A stretch of DNA of 7,294 nt from JACPYF01 sp964348695. Lineage in GTDB: Bacteria > Patescibacteriota > Saccharimonadia > Saccharimonadales > Saccharimonadaceae. The translations under genes and the position numbers were made by a program. Shown in pieces: positions 1 through 5,994 of this stretch. The notes beneath the pieces were generated by a model that ran no database searches, had not been told where the DNA came from, and was given only the letters and a program-made list of their open reading frames with translations. Within the stretch, counting starts at the first letter, position 1, and each line of letters begins with the position of its first letter. The stretch spans positions 1 to 7,294 of the forward strand of contig CAYGDI010000012.1 in NCBI GenBank assembly GCA_964348695.1. The letters run 5' to 3'.

Positions 1-6
1 TTTTTT

Positions 7-1950
7 TTAGTTGTTGAGCGTGAAGCTCGTCTGGTTTGGAAGCTTACCGCCAGTCTGTCGCATTACCGTCTCGATGTCGGCTCTGTTGAAGACCGGTAGG
101 GCTTCCCAAGAGCCGACGGCGTGCTCCGCGTCCCAAGTGTCGCGATCATAAACTGTCCGCCAGTAGCCCCCGACGAATGTCGGACTTGTGGGCCGCACGC
201 TGCGCTCTTCGACAGCAGCGGGCTTGACTTCCCCGGTTTTCCACAGTATGCCGTTCGGGTCTATTAGATTTGTATTTGCAATGAGTGAACTTCTACTGAT
301 TATGCGCGGCACTCCTGCGAGGACTTGATATACGACTCCCTGAACGGTATCGCCCGTGGTGCGATATATCATTTGTTCACTAGGAATAGCGACAGTGAAA
401 GCAGTAGGGTGTTCACGCGCATATAACTGCGCAGCCGTTGCCTCTGTTGGTACAAAAATAGGACGAGTTGTAGAGGGCTCTGGTGCGCCCGGATAGCGTA
501 AAGACGGGTTGGGAGTGGTGCCAGGAGGGTAATATATAACCTCAAAACCCTCTGGCGAGTCTGATATTTCGACTTGGTACTTCCCAGCGCCAACGGAAGA
601 CGTGAGCTGTTGCACGTCCTCCGTTCGCACTACGACAGTAGGTTTTGCAAGTGTTGTTGCTACCTGACTAGCCACACCAGCGGAAATGTTCGAGGCGATC
701 TGCGCGAGTTCTTGCGCGGTTGGTCGGTACGCTGTCGCGTTGATACTCCCCAAGGGGATTGATATTAACTTCTTCCGTCCTGGCCCTGGAACATCATAAT
801 ACACCGACAACAACGCAAACTTTCCCGTATACCGTTTTACTTTCGGCGCACCTCTGCTATCAACGCCGTCCTGTACTTCGGCAATGCCTGCGTAGTGTGA
901 ATTGCCTTCGTCGTCTGTGTATTTAGTAGCGCTACTGATCTCCAGTATTAAATCCCCAGACATTGACGAGAGAAACGCCCGCGCTGCTGCCTCTGCTTGC
1001 GCGCGCAGTTCTTCGGTATTGTCAATGTATGCAGTAGCTGGGGGCGTAAAGGTGCCGCTGCCTATTGCGCGAGTGCTCACTGTACGCTGCGGAACGGAGA
1101 CAGCCGAAGGTGAGGACGCCCCGAGTGCTGCTTCTCCCGAGGGAGAAACAGCACTCGAAGAACCACCTTCGGCTGTGGGAATAATCGTACCCTGCCCAAT
1201 ACTAAATATCAAGTGGCTGTGGATAAGTGGCTTGACATTTGCTTCTGTCGGGTTCTTTCCGTCCTTTAGAACTTCACTGTAGGCCCACCAAGCGAGCCGC
1301 GAGAGAGCGTCTCGTGAATATGCAATGGATTGGCGCGCCGCGCCTCCTTGCATACCTAGTGCCCCGGCTTGCTCAATTCCAGTTAAATACTGATCCCACC
1401 CTGTACGTCCAAAGGGGGCTGGTACATCACTCGCCGTGGGTAGGTTAATCTGATCCTTACCGAAAACGGCGTCAATGTACCCCTGCAATTGCGGTCTTCC
1501 GAATATAAACCAGTCCCCTACCTGTTGCACGAGCATTATAAAGAGTATGCCCTTCCAAATAGTCTCCCCGCCGAGGAACGCCGTCATAATTCCCTGCGCC
1601 GCCACTTTGTTTGCAGGATTTCCGTCTTTTGTTTTGACTTTGGCAGCTGCAGGTGCAGATAGCGCCTTCTTGACTGCCCCAGCACTCTTTATCCCTAGAT
1701 AGTCTGCTGCCTTTACTCCCAGTTTGCTTGCCAGCACGCCAGTACCGATGCCGAGAAGCGTAGCAATGTCTATAAGTTGATTTGACACAACGACTCGCGC
1801 GTCGTCTTCTGGTATGTCGTAATACTTTGCTATAGCAAAGACTATCTGCTTAAGGAAAGCAGCGACGATACCGGCAATAACGGTTGTGGCGCCGATTTGT
1901 ACTACCCATATTACAAATGGCCGTAAGAGATTAAGCAATACTGCTGGCAT
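7..1950 (-). CDS. Large membrane protein of unknown function (647 aa), probable virion or membrane-associated phage protein
   Basis: I do not recognise the family. The N-terminal third is hydrophobic: a strong membrane segment at about residues 11-33, a weaker one at about 58-76, and another at about 131-150 that is Trp/Phe-rich. Residues 95-118 are Ala/Lys-rich. A low-complexity Ser/Ala/Gly/Glu linker at about 259-290 leads into a long polar, beta-type C-terminal region (about 320-647) ending in TSFTLNN. This suggests a membrane-anchored N-terminus with a large exposed domain. It is the last gene visible in the leftward block, 13 nt after the 143-aa gene. The ATG at 1950 has no Shine-Dalgarno sequence; TAAAAT lies 10 nt upstream. 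The linker is encoded by a long nested inverted repeat (1100-1176). Possible roles are an internal-membrane protein of a membrane-containing virus, a DNA-delivery protein or a secretion-type membrane protein. The reading frame is certain; the function is not. Confidence 0.85.
   Translation of the reverse strand: MPAVLLNLLRPFVIWVVQIGATTVIAGIVAAFLKQIVFAIAKYYDIPEDDARVVVSNQLIDIATLLGIGTGVLASKLGVKAADYLGIKSAGAVKKALSAPAAAKVKTKDGNPANKVAAQGIMTAFLGGETIWKGILFIMLVQQVGDWFIFGRPQLQGYIDAVFGKDQINLPTASDVPAPFGRTGWDQYLTGIEQAGALGMQGGAARQSIAYSRDALSRLAWWAYSEVLKDGKNPTEANVKPLIHSHLIFSIGQGTIIPTAEGGSSSAVSPSGEAALGASSPSAVSVPQRTVSTRAIGSGTFTPPATAYIDNTEELRAQAEAAARAFLSSMSGDLILEISSATKYTDDEGNSHYAGIAEVQDGVDSRGAPKVKRYTGKFALLSVYYDVPGPGRKKLISIPLGSINATAYRPTAQELAQIASNISAGVASQVATTLAKPTVVVRTEDVQQLTSSVGAGKYQVEISDSPEGFEVIYYPPGTTPNPSLRYPGAPEPSTTRPIFVPTEATAAQLYAREHPTAFTVAIPSEQMIYRTTGDTVQGVVYQVLAGVPRIISRSSLIANTNLIDPNGILWKTGEVKPAAVEERSVRPTSPTFVGGYWRTVYDRDTWDAEHAVGSWEALPVFNRADIETVMRQTGGKLPNQTSFTLNN
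1100..1176. repeat. Nested inverted repeat (long hairpin) inside the coding sequence
   Basis: Three perfect inverted-repeat tiers share one centre. The outer arms ACAGCCGAAGGTG (1100-1112) and CACCTTCGGCTGT (1164-1176) pair over 13 bp. The middle arms CGAGTGCTG (1122-1130) and CAGCACTCG (1149-1157) pair over 9 bp. The inner arms TTCTCCC (1132-1138) and GGGAGAA (1141-1147) pair over 6-7 bp. An asymmetric internal loop separates outer from middle, and a 1x1 mismatch separates middle from inner. It lies in frame in the 647-aa gene and encodes the linker at residues 259-284. No T-tract follows on either strand, so it is not a standard terminator. Confidence 0.9.
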
Positions 1951-1960
1951 ATGTATCTTT

Positions 1961-1966
1961 ATTTTA
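1961..1966 (-). promoter_or_regulatory. Possible -10 box for the 647-aa gene
   Basis: Read on the minus strand this is TAAAAT (5 of 6 to TATAAT), ending 10 nt before the ATG at 1950. It overlaps the stop codon of the upstream 143-aa gene. No -35 hexamer is evident. If used, the transcript would have a leader of only a few nucleotides. AT-rich spacers make chance matches likely, so this is tentative. Confidence 0.35.
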
Positions 1967-2395
1967 CACTATTTGCAGCTCTACGCCCTCCTCCTCCGCG
2001 AGTAACCGCATTTCTGGTAATTCGGCGTCAGTGAGCAACATCATGTAAAGTTTCCGTCCTTTCCCCCAGTCGCGGGCTAGTATTCGTGCGTATCCCCGCA
2101 CCTGTCCGATCTTAGCAGTGCTTGCACGCGGCCCGATTTCGATAACGTAGAACGCATCGCCTCTGCGAGCGAGCACGTCGATTTTTCTTTGGTAGAGTCG
2201 GTTAACGTCCCCGCCGGTGTCAGGGCTTACAATTGTGTCCATTGGCGTACCTTCACCTATAGCCACGTTATACCAACACTCGTCAAAGGCGTCGGGATTA
2301 GCAGCAACAAAACGCTCCCAAATATTCCTATCGAGAGGTGCCATGCCCGGGTAATGGTATCTCTTTTCATACGGTAGCCAGCTTGGGGTGTCCAT
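1964..2395 (-). CDS. PD-(D/E)XK nuclease-like protein with degenerate active site (143 aa)
   Basis: The centre of the protein has the order expected of a RecB-type PD-(D/E)XK core: a strand with D73 (KIDVLARRGD), a hydrophobic strand ending in E86 (FYVIEIG), then a helix with Q98-x3-Y102, matching the QxxxY motif known from RecB-family nucleases. The lysine expected two residues after E86 is Gly88, followed by Pro-Arg. The protein may therefore be inactive, or may use another basic residue such as R90. The N-terminus (WLPYEKRYHYPGM) is rich in aromatic residues. It sits 4 nt after the amidase gene and 13 nt before the 647-aa gene, so it belongs to the structural/lysis block rather than a restriction system. 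The ATG at 2395 has TATACT 8 nt upstream and no Shine-Dalgarno sequence. The fold assignment is inferred from motifs; the biological role is unknown. Confidence 0.6.
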   Translation of the reverse strand: MDTPSWLPYEKRYHYPGMAPLDRNIWERFVAANPDAFDECWYNVAIGEGTPMDTIVSPDTGGDVNRLYQRKIDVLARRGDAFYVIEIGPRASTAKIGQVRGYARILARDWGKGRKLYMMLLTDAELPEMRLLAEEEGVELQIV

Positions 2396-2399
2396 TGCT

Positions 2400-2882
2400 C
2401 TATAGTATACCTAAATCTATATCGTGCTGCTCGGCGTCAAGTGTTTTTCGTCTGTGGTCGAGACAGACTTGCGCAGCGAAACTTGCAGGGAGACGAGATC
2501 CAAAACACGACTTGTTGGCGAAGTGTCGATGCGGGTATATCTCCTTAGCTGGTATGTGATACTTTGCGCAGTAATGCGTTAATACTGCACCCAGCTCCGC
2601 AATTTGTTCGGGCGTAGGGTCTTCGATGTCGAAATTGCCCGCGAGACAGATTCCGATTGACGAGCGATTTTGCCCAATAGTATGTGCGCCTTCTTCTTCG
2701 TCTTTTCGTGCCGTTCTCGTGGTTCCGTCTCGTTCTATGAGACGGTGATACCCGACGTAAAACCCGAGCGATGATAGTGGAAAATCGCGTTGTCGGTGTG
2801 CTTCGTTAATGACGTCGAACGACGGCCCGGAACGGCTCACGCCGTCGTGATGCACAATTAGTTTGTCGGGGTTGTTGTCCAT
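2400..2882 (-). CDS. N-acetylmuramoyl-L-alanine amidase, T7 lysozyme/PGRP type (phage endolysin, 160 aa)
   Basis: This is a zinc amidase that cleaves the bond between N-acetylmuramic acid and L-alanine in peptidoglycan, so it probably acts as the endolysin. Amidase_2/PGRP signatures appear in order: IVHHDG (zinc His at 11 or 12), GYHRLI (Y45, the conserved active-site Tyr position), GAHTIGQN, IGICLAGNFD, and PHRHFANKSCFG. The last holds H118 and C126 as the other zinc ligands and K124 in the place of the T7 catalytic Lys. The catalytic set looks intact. At about 160 aa it is near the usual length of single-domain T7-type lysozymes, with no separate wall-binding domain. I chose the ATG at 2882 because the domain begins directly after it. 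An in-frame start at 2927 would add 15 residues, but they lie across the overlapping 59-aa gene. Translation is probably coupled to that gene. Confidence 0.92.
   Translation of the reverse strand: MDNNPDKLIVHHDGVSRSGPSFDVINEAHRQRDFPLSSLGFYVGYHRLIERDGTTRTARKDEEEGAHTIGQNRSSIGICLAGNFDIEDPTPEQIAELGAVLTHYCAKYHIPAKEIYPHRHFANKSCFGSRLPASFAAQVCLDHRRKTLDAEQHDIDLGIL
2404..2409 (-). promoter_or_regulatory. Possible -10 box for the 143-aa gene
   Basis: TATACT on the minus strand (5 of 6 to TATAAT) ends 8 nt before the ATG at 2395. It is embedded in the last codons of the amidase gene. Initiation about 6-7 nt downstream would give a leader of roughly 2 nt. No convincing -35 element is seen. Confidence 0.4.
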
Positions 2883-3037
2883 TCTGTTGCTGCGTATGTT
2901 TTCTCGAACATGCCCGCCACTGTACACGCGACAGTGCTCGTGGTGCCGGTAAAGCTAAGGCCGAGATTGATTATAGCCGTGAAAAGTATAACGGCGAGCA
3001 TTAGTCGGTTTTTCTGTAAGAACTCTGGTGAGGGCAT
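2858..3037 (-). CDS. Small single-span membrane protein, holin candidate (59 aa)
   Basis: I found this frame by translating the minus strand between the fibre and amidase genes. It begins MPSPEFLQKNR and then has a hydrophobic segment at about residues 12-30 (LMLAVILFTAIINLGL), followed by a Thr-rich tail with Cys38 and the C-terminus TTTPTN. The basic residues K9 and R11 before the segment favour a cytoplasmic N-terminus. Its 3' end overlaps the amidase start by 25 nt in another frame. A small membrane protein directly before and overlapping an endolysin gene is the classic arrangement for a holin, which controls when the lysin acts. TVAC around Cys38 is not a good lipobox, so a lipoprotein or spanin is less likely. 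The ATG at 3037 has TAGAAT 9 nt upstream and no Shine-Dalgarno sequence. The holin role is inferred from context and topology only. Confidence 0.65.
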   Translation of the reverse strand: MPSPEFLQKNRLMLAVILFTAIINLGLSFTGTTSTVACTVAGMFEKTYAATEWTTTPTN

Positions 3038-3046
3038 ATGCGTAAT

Positions 3047-3052
3047 ATTCTA
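3047..3052 (-). promoter_or_regulatory. Possible -10 box for the small membrane protein / amidase pair
   Basis: TAGAAT on the minus strand (5 of 6 to TATAAT) lies in the 22-nt gap after the fibre gene and ends 9 nt before the ATG at 3037. No -35 element is obvious. If it works, the lysis pair would have its own short-leader transcript within the operon. Confidence 0.4.
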
Positions 3053-3059
3053 GCATGAC

Positions 3060-4226
3060 CTACCAGACGTTCGTAATAGCGACACCCGTAGACGAGTAGG
3101 CGATCCCCGCCTTGCGTGAGTTTGAACCGGCCGACGACGCGATAGCGCCGCGCGTGTCAGATACATAATACGGCGTCCCGGCTGTCAAGCCAGTTAAACC
3201 GTCGTAAGGCCCCGAAGTCGTAATTGTTACCGTGGCGCCCGCGTTGGCTGTAGTCTTGACGAAGCCTGCAAAAGCCTCGTACTGTCCGGCTGTCGCCGCG
3301 CTCGACATGTACGCGCGTCCCGCGACTGTTATAAGCAGTAGAGCACCTCGAACGTCGGCGTCGGCGTCTGCCGCCCATGTTGCACCGCCGTAGACGAACT
3401 CTCCGTAGGTTGCATAAGCGTTTGCGTTGTTATACCCGACGTCGTAGTAATTGGCGGCGTCTACTGACCCCGAACGCCCGAAGACAATCCAGTATGTTGT
3501 GGCTGGCAAGATATTTACCACTGCACTTAGTGCAATTGTATGATCGGCCGCAGCACCGATAGAGCCGCCCGCAAGCGTACCAGCAGCAAGGTCGCTGCCA
3601 GAAGGCGCGCCCGCACTGTCTGCTTGTATCGCAACAGTGAGGTTATCGGCAGGCGTCCCGTCCTTGGTTAAATAAATCTTGACGCTGGAAACACCTGCAC
3701 CTGCTGCAATCTGAAAGCTCTGCGCTCTTTTTTGGTTTCCGGTCAATTCTCCTAGACGGAAGAAGTTAGAGCCAGCGGTGTCAATAGTGAGAGCGGTGAT
3801 ACTGGCTGTAGATGCATTTTCAATATATACAGCCTTACCAGCAACGAGATATTCTCCGGCGGTTACTGTAGCATCGTTTCCGCTCGCCGGAAGATCGGCC
3901 CAAATAGGATTGGCTCCTGCACCCTGTGTCTTGAGGAACTGTCCGCTTGTTCCTGCGGCAAGCTCCGATGCTTCGCCGCCAGCACCAGAATACTTAACGC
4001 CTCCTTGCGTTCCGTCCGCTAGTTTGTCATTTGTAACCGCTTCGTCCGTAATCTGCGACGTTATTATTGTCCCCGATATTTGTGCAACGGGTAGAGTTAT
4101 CTTTGAGGTTGTATGCGCCGCAATCTTATCGTCCGTTACGGCATTATCGGTGAGATCGCTAGTTTGAATAACGCCCGGATTAATGAGAGCACTATCTGAA
4201 ATATTGCGTCCACTGGTGGCATACAT
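3060..4226 (-). CDS. Tail fibre / spike-like host-recognition protein (388 aa)
   Basis: The N-terminal region has a repeated motif typical of trimeric phage fibres: LTDNAVTDDKIA (25-36) and ITDEAVTNDKLA (59-70). A shaft-to-head junction of the form AAGTSGQFLKTQGAGANPIW (90-109) follows, a pattern common in phage fibres. Residues about 165-300 look like a beta-sandwich (SVKIYLTKDG, TTYWIVFGRSG), with Tyr/Asn-rich strands near 258-285. The C-terminus (LTAGTPYYVSDTRGAI and AGIAYSSTGVAITNVW) resembles the small repeated beta domain at the tips of many fibres. The protein is probably a homotrimer on the particle surface that binds the host. It is the fourth gene of the leftward block, 14 nt after the 98-aa gene. 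The ATG at 4226 follows another, out-of-frame ATG at 4230. No Shine-Dalgarno sequence is seen. A chaperone-like auto-cleaved tail is not visible. Confidence 0.75.
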   Translation of the reverse strand: MYATSGRNISDSALINPGVIQTSDLTDNAVTDDKIAAHTTSKITLPVAQISGTIITSQITDEAVTNDKLADGTQGGVKYSGAGGEASELAAGTSGQFLKTQGAGANPIWADLPASGNDATVTAGEYLVAGKAVYIENASTASITALTIDTAGSNFFRLGELTGNQKRAQSFQIAAGAGVSSVKIYLTKDGTPADNLTVAIQADSAGAPSGSDLAAGTLAGGSIGAAADHTIALSAVVNILPATTYWIVFGRSGSVDAANYYDVGYNNANAYATYGEFVYGGATWAADADADVRGALLLITVAGRAYMSSAATAGQYEAFAGFVKTTANAGATVTITTSGPYDGLTGLTAGTPYYVSDTRGAIASSAGSNSRKAGIAYSSTGVAITNVW

Positions 4227-4240
4227 ACATCTTTTTTACG

Positions 4241-4537
4241 TTAGCGCCGCACATCTTCAGTCTCGAAGAACGAGACACGAGGCGTGCCCGAGGCTGCCAC
4301 AGCCGTCCAGCGATCTTGCACCGCCTCCCTTCCGTCAGTAAGGTCGCTCAACGTAATGAGTCCACCCGGGGGAAGCAGATGATCGTGGACAGTCGAGGAC
4401 ACTGTAGGTGTCTCGGTGCGTTCCCGCTTGAGGAATACGGAGATTGCGGAGTCCTCGTTAGAAATTATCCACGACTTGCGCGATACATTTCTTGGTAGAA
4501 CTTCCTCCGCTGATGTGGAGAGAAGTCTTGTTGACAT
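4241..4537 (-). CDS. Small structural-type phage protein of unknown function (98 aa)
   Basis: The protein is short and polar, with predicted beta strands. The stretch SRKSWIISNEDSAISVFLKR (19-38) has the form of small phage head or decoration proteins in which a basic residue leads into I/L-x-I-x-N strands. LLPPGGLITLSDL (54-66) would be a turn and strand, and it ends with ETEDVRR. It starts 3 nt after the stop of the 279-aa gene, so translation is probably coupled, and it precedes the fibre gene by 14 nt. Position and strand pattern suggest a decoration, minor capsid or vertex protein. I cannot name the family. Confidence 0.7.
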   Translation of the reverse strand: MSTRLLSTSAEEVLPRNVSRKSWIISNEDSAISVFLKRERTETPTVSSTVHDHLLPPGGLITLSDLTDGREAVQDRWTAVAASGTPRVSFFETEDVRR

Positions 4538-4540
4538 AGA

Positions 4541-5380
4541 TTATTTACCGAACACTAGAGTTACGACGGCGTAGCCTGTACCAGTGTCATTACCCGCGCC
4601 CTCTGCCCATATTGAGACAGTGTCGCTTGAGGATACAGGAATGTCGACATTTTTGAGAATTACAGGAGGACATACCTGCGCTGCTGCGTCGCTTCCCGAT
4701 TGCACCGCAATACGGCCCGATGCTGATACTGGAAGCAATTGCTCTCCACCCTGTACGGCATTGCCGCCAAGACGGATAAACCACGATTGTTTCCCGTCAG
4801 CCAGCCCTTCGCTTGCGGCTGCAGCAATGACGTGAACGATTTTAGTATATCCAGCAGGGACGAGCAGCGACGGAGAAGTAACCGAGCCCTGTGTAGTCAG
4901 AGCAGTACGCAAGTCTACAGTAGCAAGATCGCCTTCAACAGTGATTGTTCGCATTTCTGCCTCACCTTCACCCGCAGCATCACTGAACTCAATCCCGACA
5001 ACACAACCCATTCCACCGATGTCGGTACCTGTCATTTCTGCAAATATCTGTATCTCACTTGCCTCATTGACGGCAAAGTTTACAGGGATACGAGTTGCGG
5101 GGGTAACTGCGTTACCACCAGTTGCCACGGCGTTACCACCGGCAACGGCTGCAAGCGACTCGGGACCGTTCTTGAGTCCTGGTCCTTCCAAACGTACGAA
5201 GCCTGTAAATCCTGTGGCTGCGGCCATGTTCTGAATTGCAGCAACAGTAACAGCGGTAATGTGCGTCATTCCCGCAGGAACCATGAGCGCGCCCGGCGCT
5301 GTATCGCTTCCAGCAGTAGTGAGCTGCGTCTTTGTATCAACAGCCGTTACATCACCTTCACGAAGTCTGTGTTGTTTCAT
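4541..5380 (-). CDS. Internally duplicated beta-rich protein, candidate major capsid or decoration protein (279 aa)
   Basis: The protein consists of two homologous halves of about 125-130 residues, roughly 8-133 and 149-277, joined by an acidic linker (AAGEGEAEM). Matching pairs are EGDVTAVD / EGDLATVD, QLTTAGSDTAPG / ALTTQGSVTSPS, LMVPAGMTHI / LLVPAGYTKI, GFVRLEG / WFIRLGG, and IQIFAEMTGTDIG / VSIWAEGAGNDTG followed by a VV...F strand. Both halves are rich in Val, Ile, Thr, Gly and Ala, as expected of beta sandwiches, and no membrane segment or enzyme motif is seen. A double-jelly-roll capsid protein would have this layout; the corticovirus PM2 capsid protein P2 is of similar length (269 aa). 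A fused dimeric decoration or vertex protein fits equally well. It follows the 138-aa gene by 8 nt and precedes the 98-aa gene by 3 nt. The start at 5380 reads cttatATGAAA with no Shine-Dalgarno sequence. Confidence 0.65.
   Translation of the reverse strand: MKQHRLREGDVTAVDTKTQLTTAGSDTAPGALMVPAGMTHITAVTVAAIQNMAAATGFTGFVRLEGPGLKNGPESLAAVAGGNAVATGGNAVTPATRIPVNFAVNEASEIQIFAEMTGTDIGGMGCVVGIEFSDAAGEGEAEMRTITVEGDLATVDLRTALTTQGSVTSPSLLVPAGYTKIVHVIAAAASEGLADGKQSWFIRLGGNAVQGGEQLLPVSASGRIAVQSGSDAAAQVCPPVILKNVDIPVSSSDTVSIWAEGAGNDTGTGYAVVTLVFGK
5109..5140. repeat. 21-bp tandem repeat inside the 279-aa gene
   Basis: GCGTTACCACC occurs at 5109-5119 and again at 5130-5140, a period of 21 bp. It encodes two successive 7-residue units, GGNAVAT and GGNAVTP (residues 81-94). 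The period is a multiple of three, so the frame is kept. It looks like a recent slippage duplication in an exposed loop of the first half-domain; the second half has a related GGNAVQ at 205-210. Confidence 0.8.
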
Positions 5381-5388
5381 ATAAGTAT

Positions 5389-5805
5389 TTAGCGATTCTT
5401 CTTAGCGTCCATGAGCGCCTTCACGACTGTTGCGACGCGTGCAAGATTCTGTGGTGAGCCTTTGATACCACGAGGAGCAGAGGCAGCGGCATTACGCGCA
5501 CTGTCAAACGCACCTGAGTTTTCTGCATACTTCGGTGCAGCAGCCGAGACACCTTCACCGTAGCGATTCGCACCCTTCTCGGTAATTCCCTTCAACCAAC
5601 CTGCCTTGCCCGAACGCTGCAAACCTTTTGCATAACTGCCGGAAGTAATCGCGGCTTGTGTTGCCTGCGCGTAAATTGCAGATGCTGCAATTGCGGCCGC
5701 TGCCTGATCCTTACTGGTAGACTGTGCCCCCTGAATAAAATCGCCAGTCGCTGCACTTGAGCGATCAGCGTACTTCTGCGAAACCTGTGATGCTGATTTA
5801 GACAT
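5389..5805 (-). CDS. Ala-rich probable virion-associated protein (138 aa)
   Basis: The protein has no membrane segment and is rich in Ala, Ser, Gly and Lys. An Ala-rich helical stretch lies at about 34-54 (AAAAIAASAIYAQATQAAI). Segments of the form GSYAKGLQRSGKAGWLKG and KGANRYGEGVSAA follow, then APRGIKGSPQNLARVATVVK and a basic end, DAKKNR. The repeated aromatic/Gly spacing (Y-x2-G, W-x2-G, Y-x2-G-V) suggests a helical, packed internal protein. It is the first gene of the leftward block, 8 nt before the duplicated capsid candidate, a usual place for a scaffold, minor capsid or DNA-associated protein. I chose the ATG at 5805 (MSKSASQ). An in-frame GTG at 5817 would add four residues but overlaps the possible -10 box. 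The frame is secure; the role is inferred from position. Confidence 0.75.
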   Translation of the reverse strand: MSKSASQVSQKYADRSSAATGDFIQGAQSTSKDQAAAAIAASAIYAQATQAAITSGSYAKGLQRSGKAGWLKGITEKGANRYGEGVSAAAPKYAENSGAFDSARNAAASAPRGIKGSPQNLARVATVVKALMDAKKNR

Positions 5806-5813
5806 ATGGAGTA

Positions 5814-5819
5814 ACACTA
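5814..5819 (-). promoter_or_regulatory. Possible -10 box at the head of the leftward operon
   Basis: TAGTGT on the minus strand keeps the TANNNT core and ends 8 nt before the ATG at 5805. A perfect TTGACA is read leftward at 5853-5858 but lies too far away to pair with it. It could instead serve GATAAA about 20 nt downstream of it, which is longer than the usual 17-nt spacing. The operon promoter is therefore probably within 5806-5860, with its exact boxes uncertain. Confidence 0.3.
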
Positions 5820-5826
5820 CTCTTAT

Positions 5827-5843
5827 TTATCCACATATCCACA
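5827..5843 (+). other. Pair of DnaA-box-like sites
   Basis: TTATCCACA at 5827-5835 is a perfect match to the E. coli consensus TTATNCACA. ATATCCACA at 5835-5843 matches 8 of 9 positions. The two are in the same orientation, 8 nt apart. They lie in the leader region of the leftward operon, so they might also affect its transcription. Confidence 0.55.
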
Positions 5844-5934
5844 TACATCTCTGTCAATAACTCCTCGCGCAGCCGCAAATATTAATAACATCTCTTTATC
5901 ACTCTATGAAAACTGGCTCTAGCGCGGGAAAGGA

Positions 5935-5951
5935 AAGGGCCGAAGGCCCTT
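5935..5951. repeat. Perfect 7-bp hairpin with GAA triloop
   Basis: AAGGGCC (5935-5941) and GGCCCTT (5945-5951) flank the 3-nt loop GAA on the plus strand. C-GAA-G triloops are known to make unusually stable single-stranded DNA hairpins. No T-run follows on the plus side; on the minus side the flank is tcctttccc, at most a weak terminator. Confidence 0.75.
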
Positions 5952-5969
5952 GCTTGTTAAAGCGCCCTC

Positions 5970-5991
5970 TCTTGCGCATGGAGGCGCAAGA
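5970..5991. repeat. Perfect 8-bp inverted repeat, 6-nt loop
   Basis: TCTTGCGC (5970-5977) pairs with GCGCAAGA (5984-5991) around the loop ATGGAG. It lies three bases before the left arm of the larger fold at 5995-6081, so the two could stack in one structure. Confidence 0.75.
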
Positions 5992-5994
5992 AAG

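Noticed and set aside
1..10. T8 run at the left edge as a terminator for the leftward block
   Set aside because: The stop codon overlaps it and no stem can be seen because the window ends; it cannot be judged.
1100..1176. Rho-independent terminator reading of the nested palindrome
   Set aside because: It lies inside an intact reading frame and no T-tract follows on either strand.
902..1282. 126-codon plus-strand open frame opposite the 647-aa gene
   Set aside because: It is the complement of a secure minus-strand gene, with Ser/Ala/Pro-rich translation that mirrors the linker and the inverted repeat, and it has no start context.
4739..5392. 217-codon plus-strand open frame opposite the 279-aa gene
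   Set aside because: The translation is Cys/Ser-rich with no domain sense, while the minus frame shows a clear internal duplication; it is a shadow frame.
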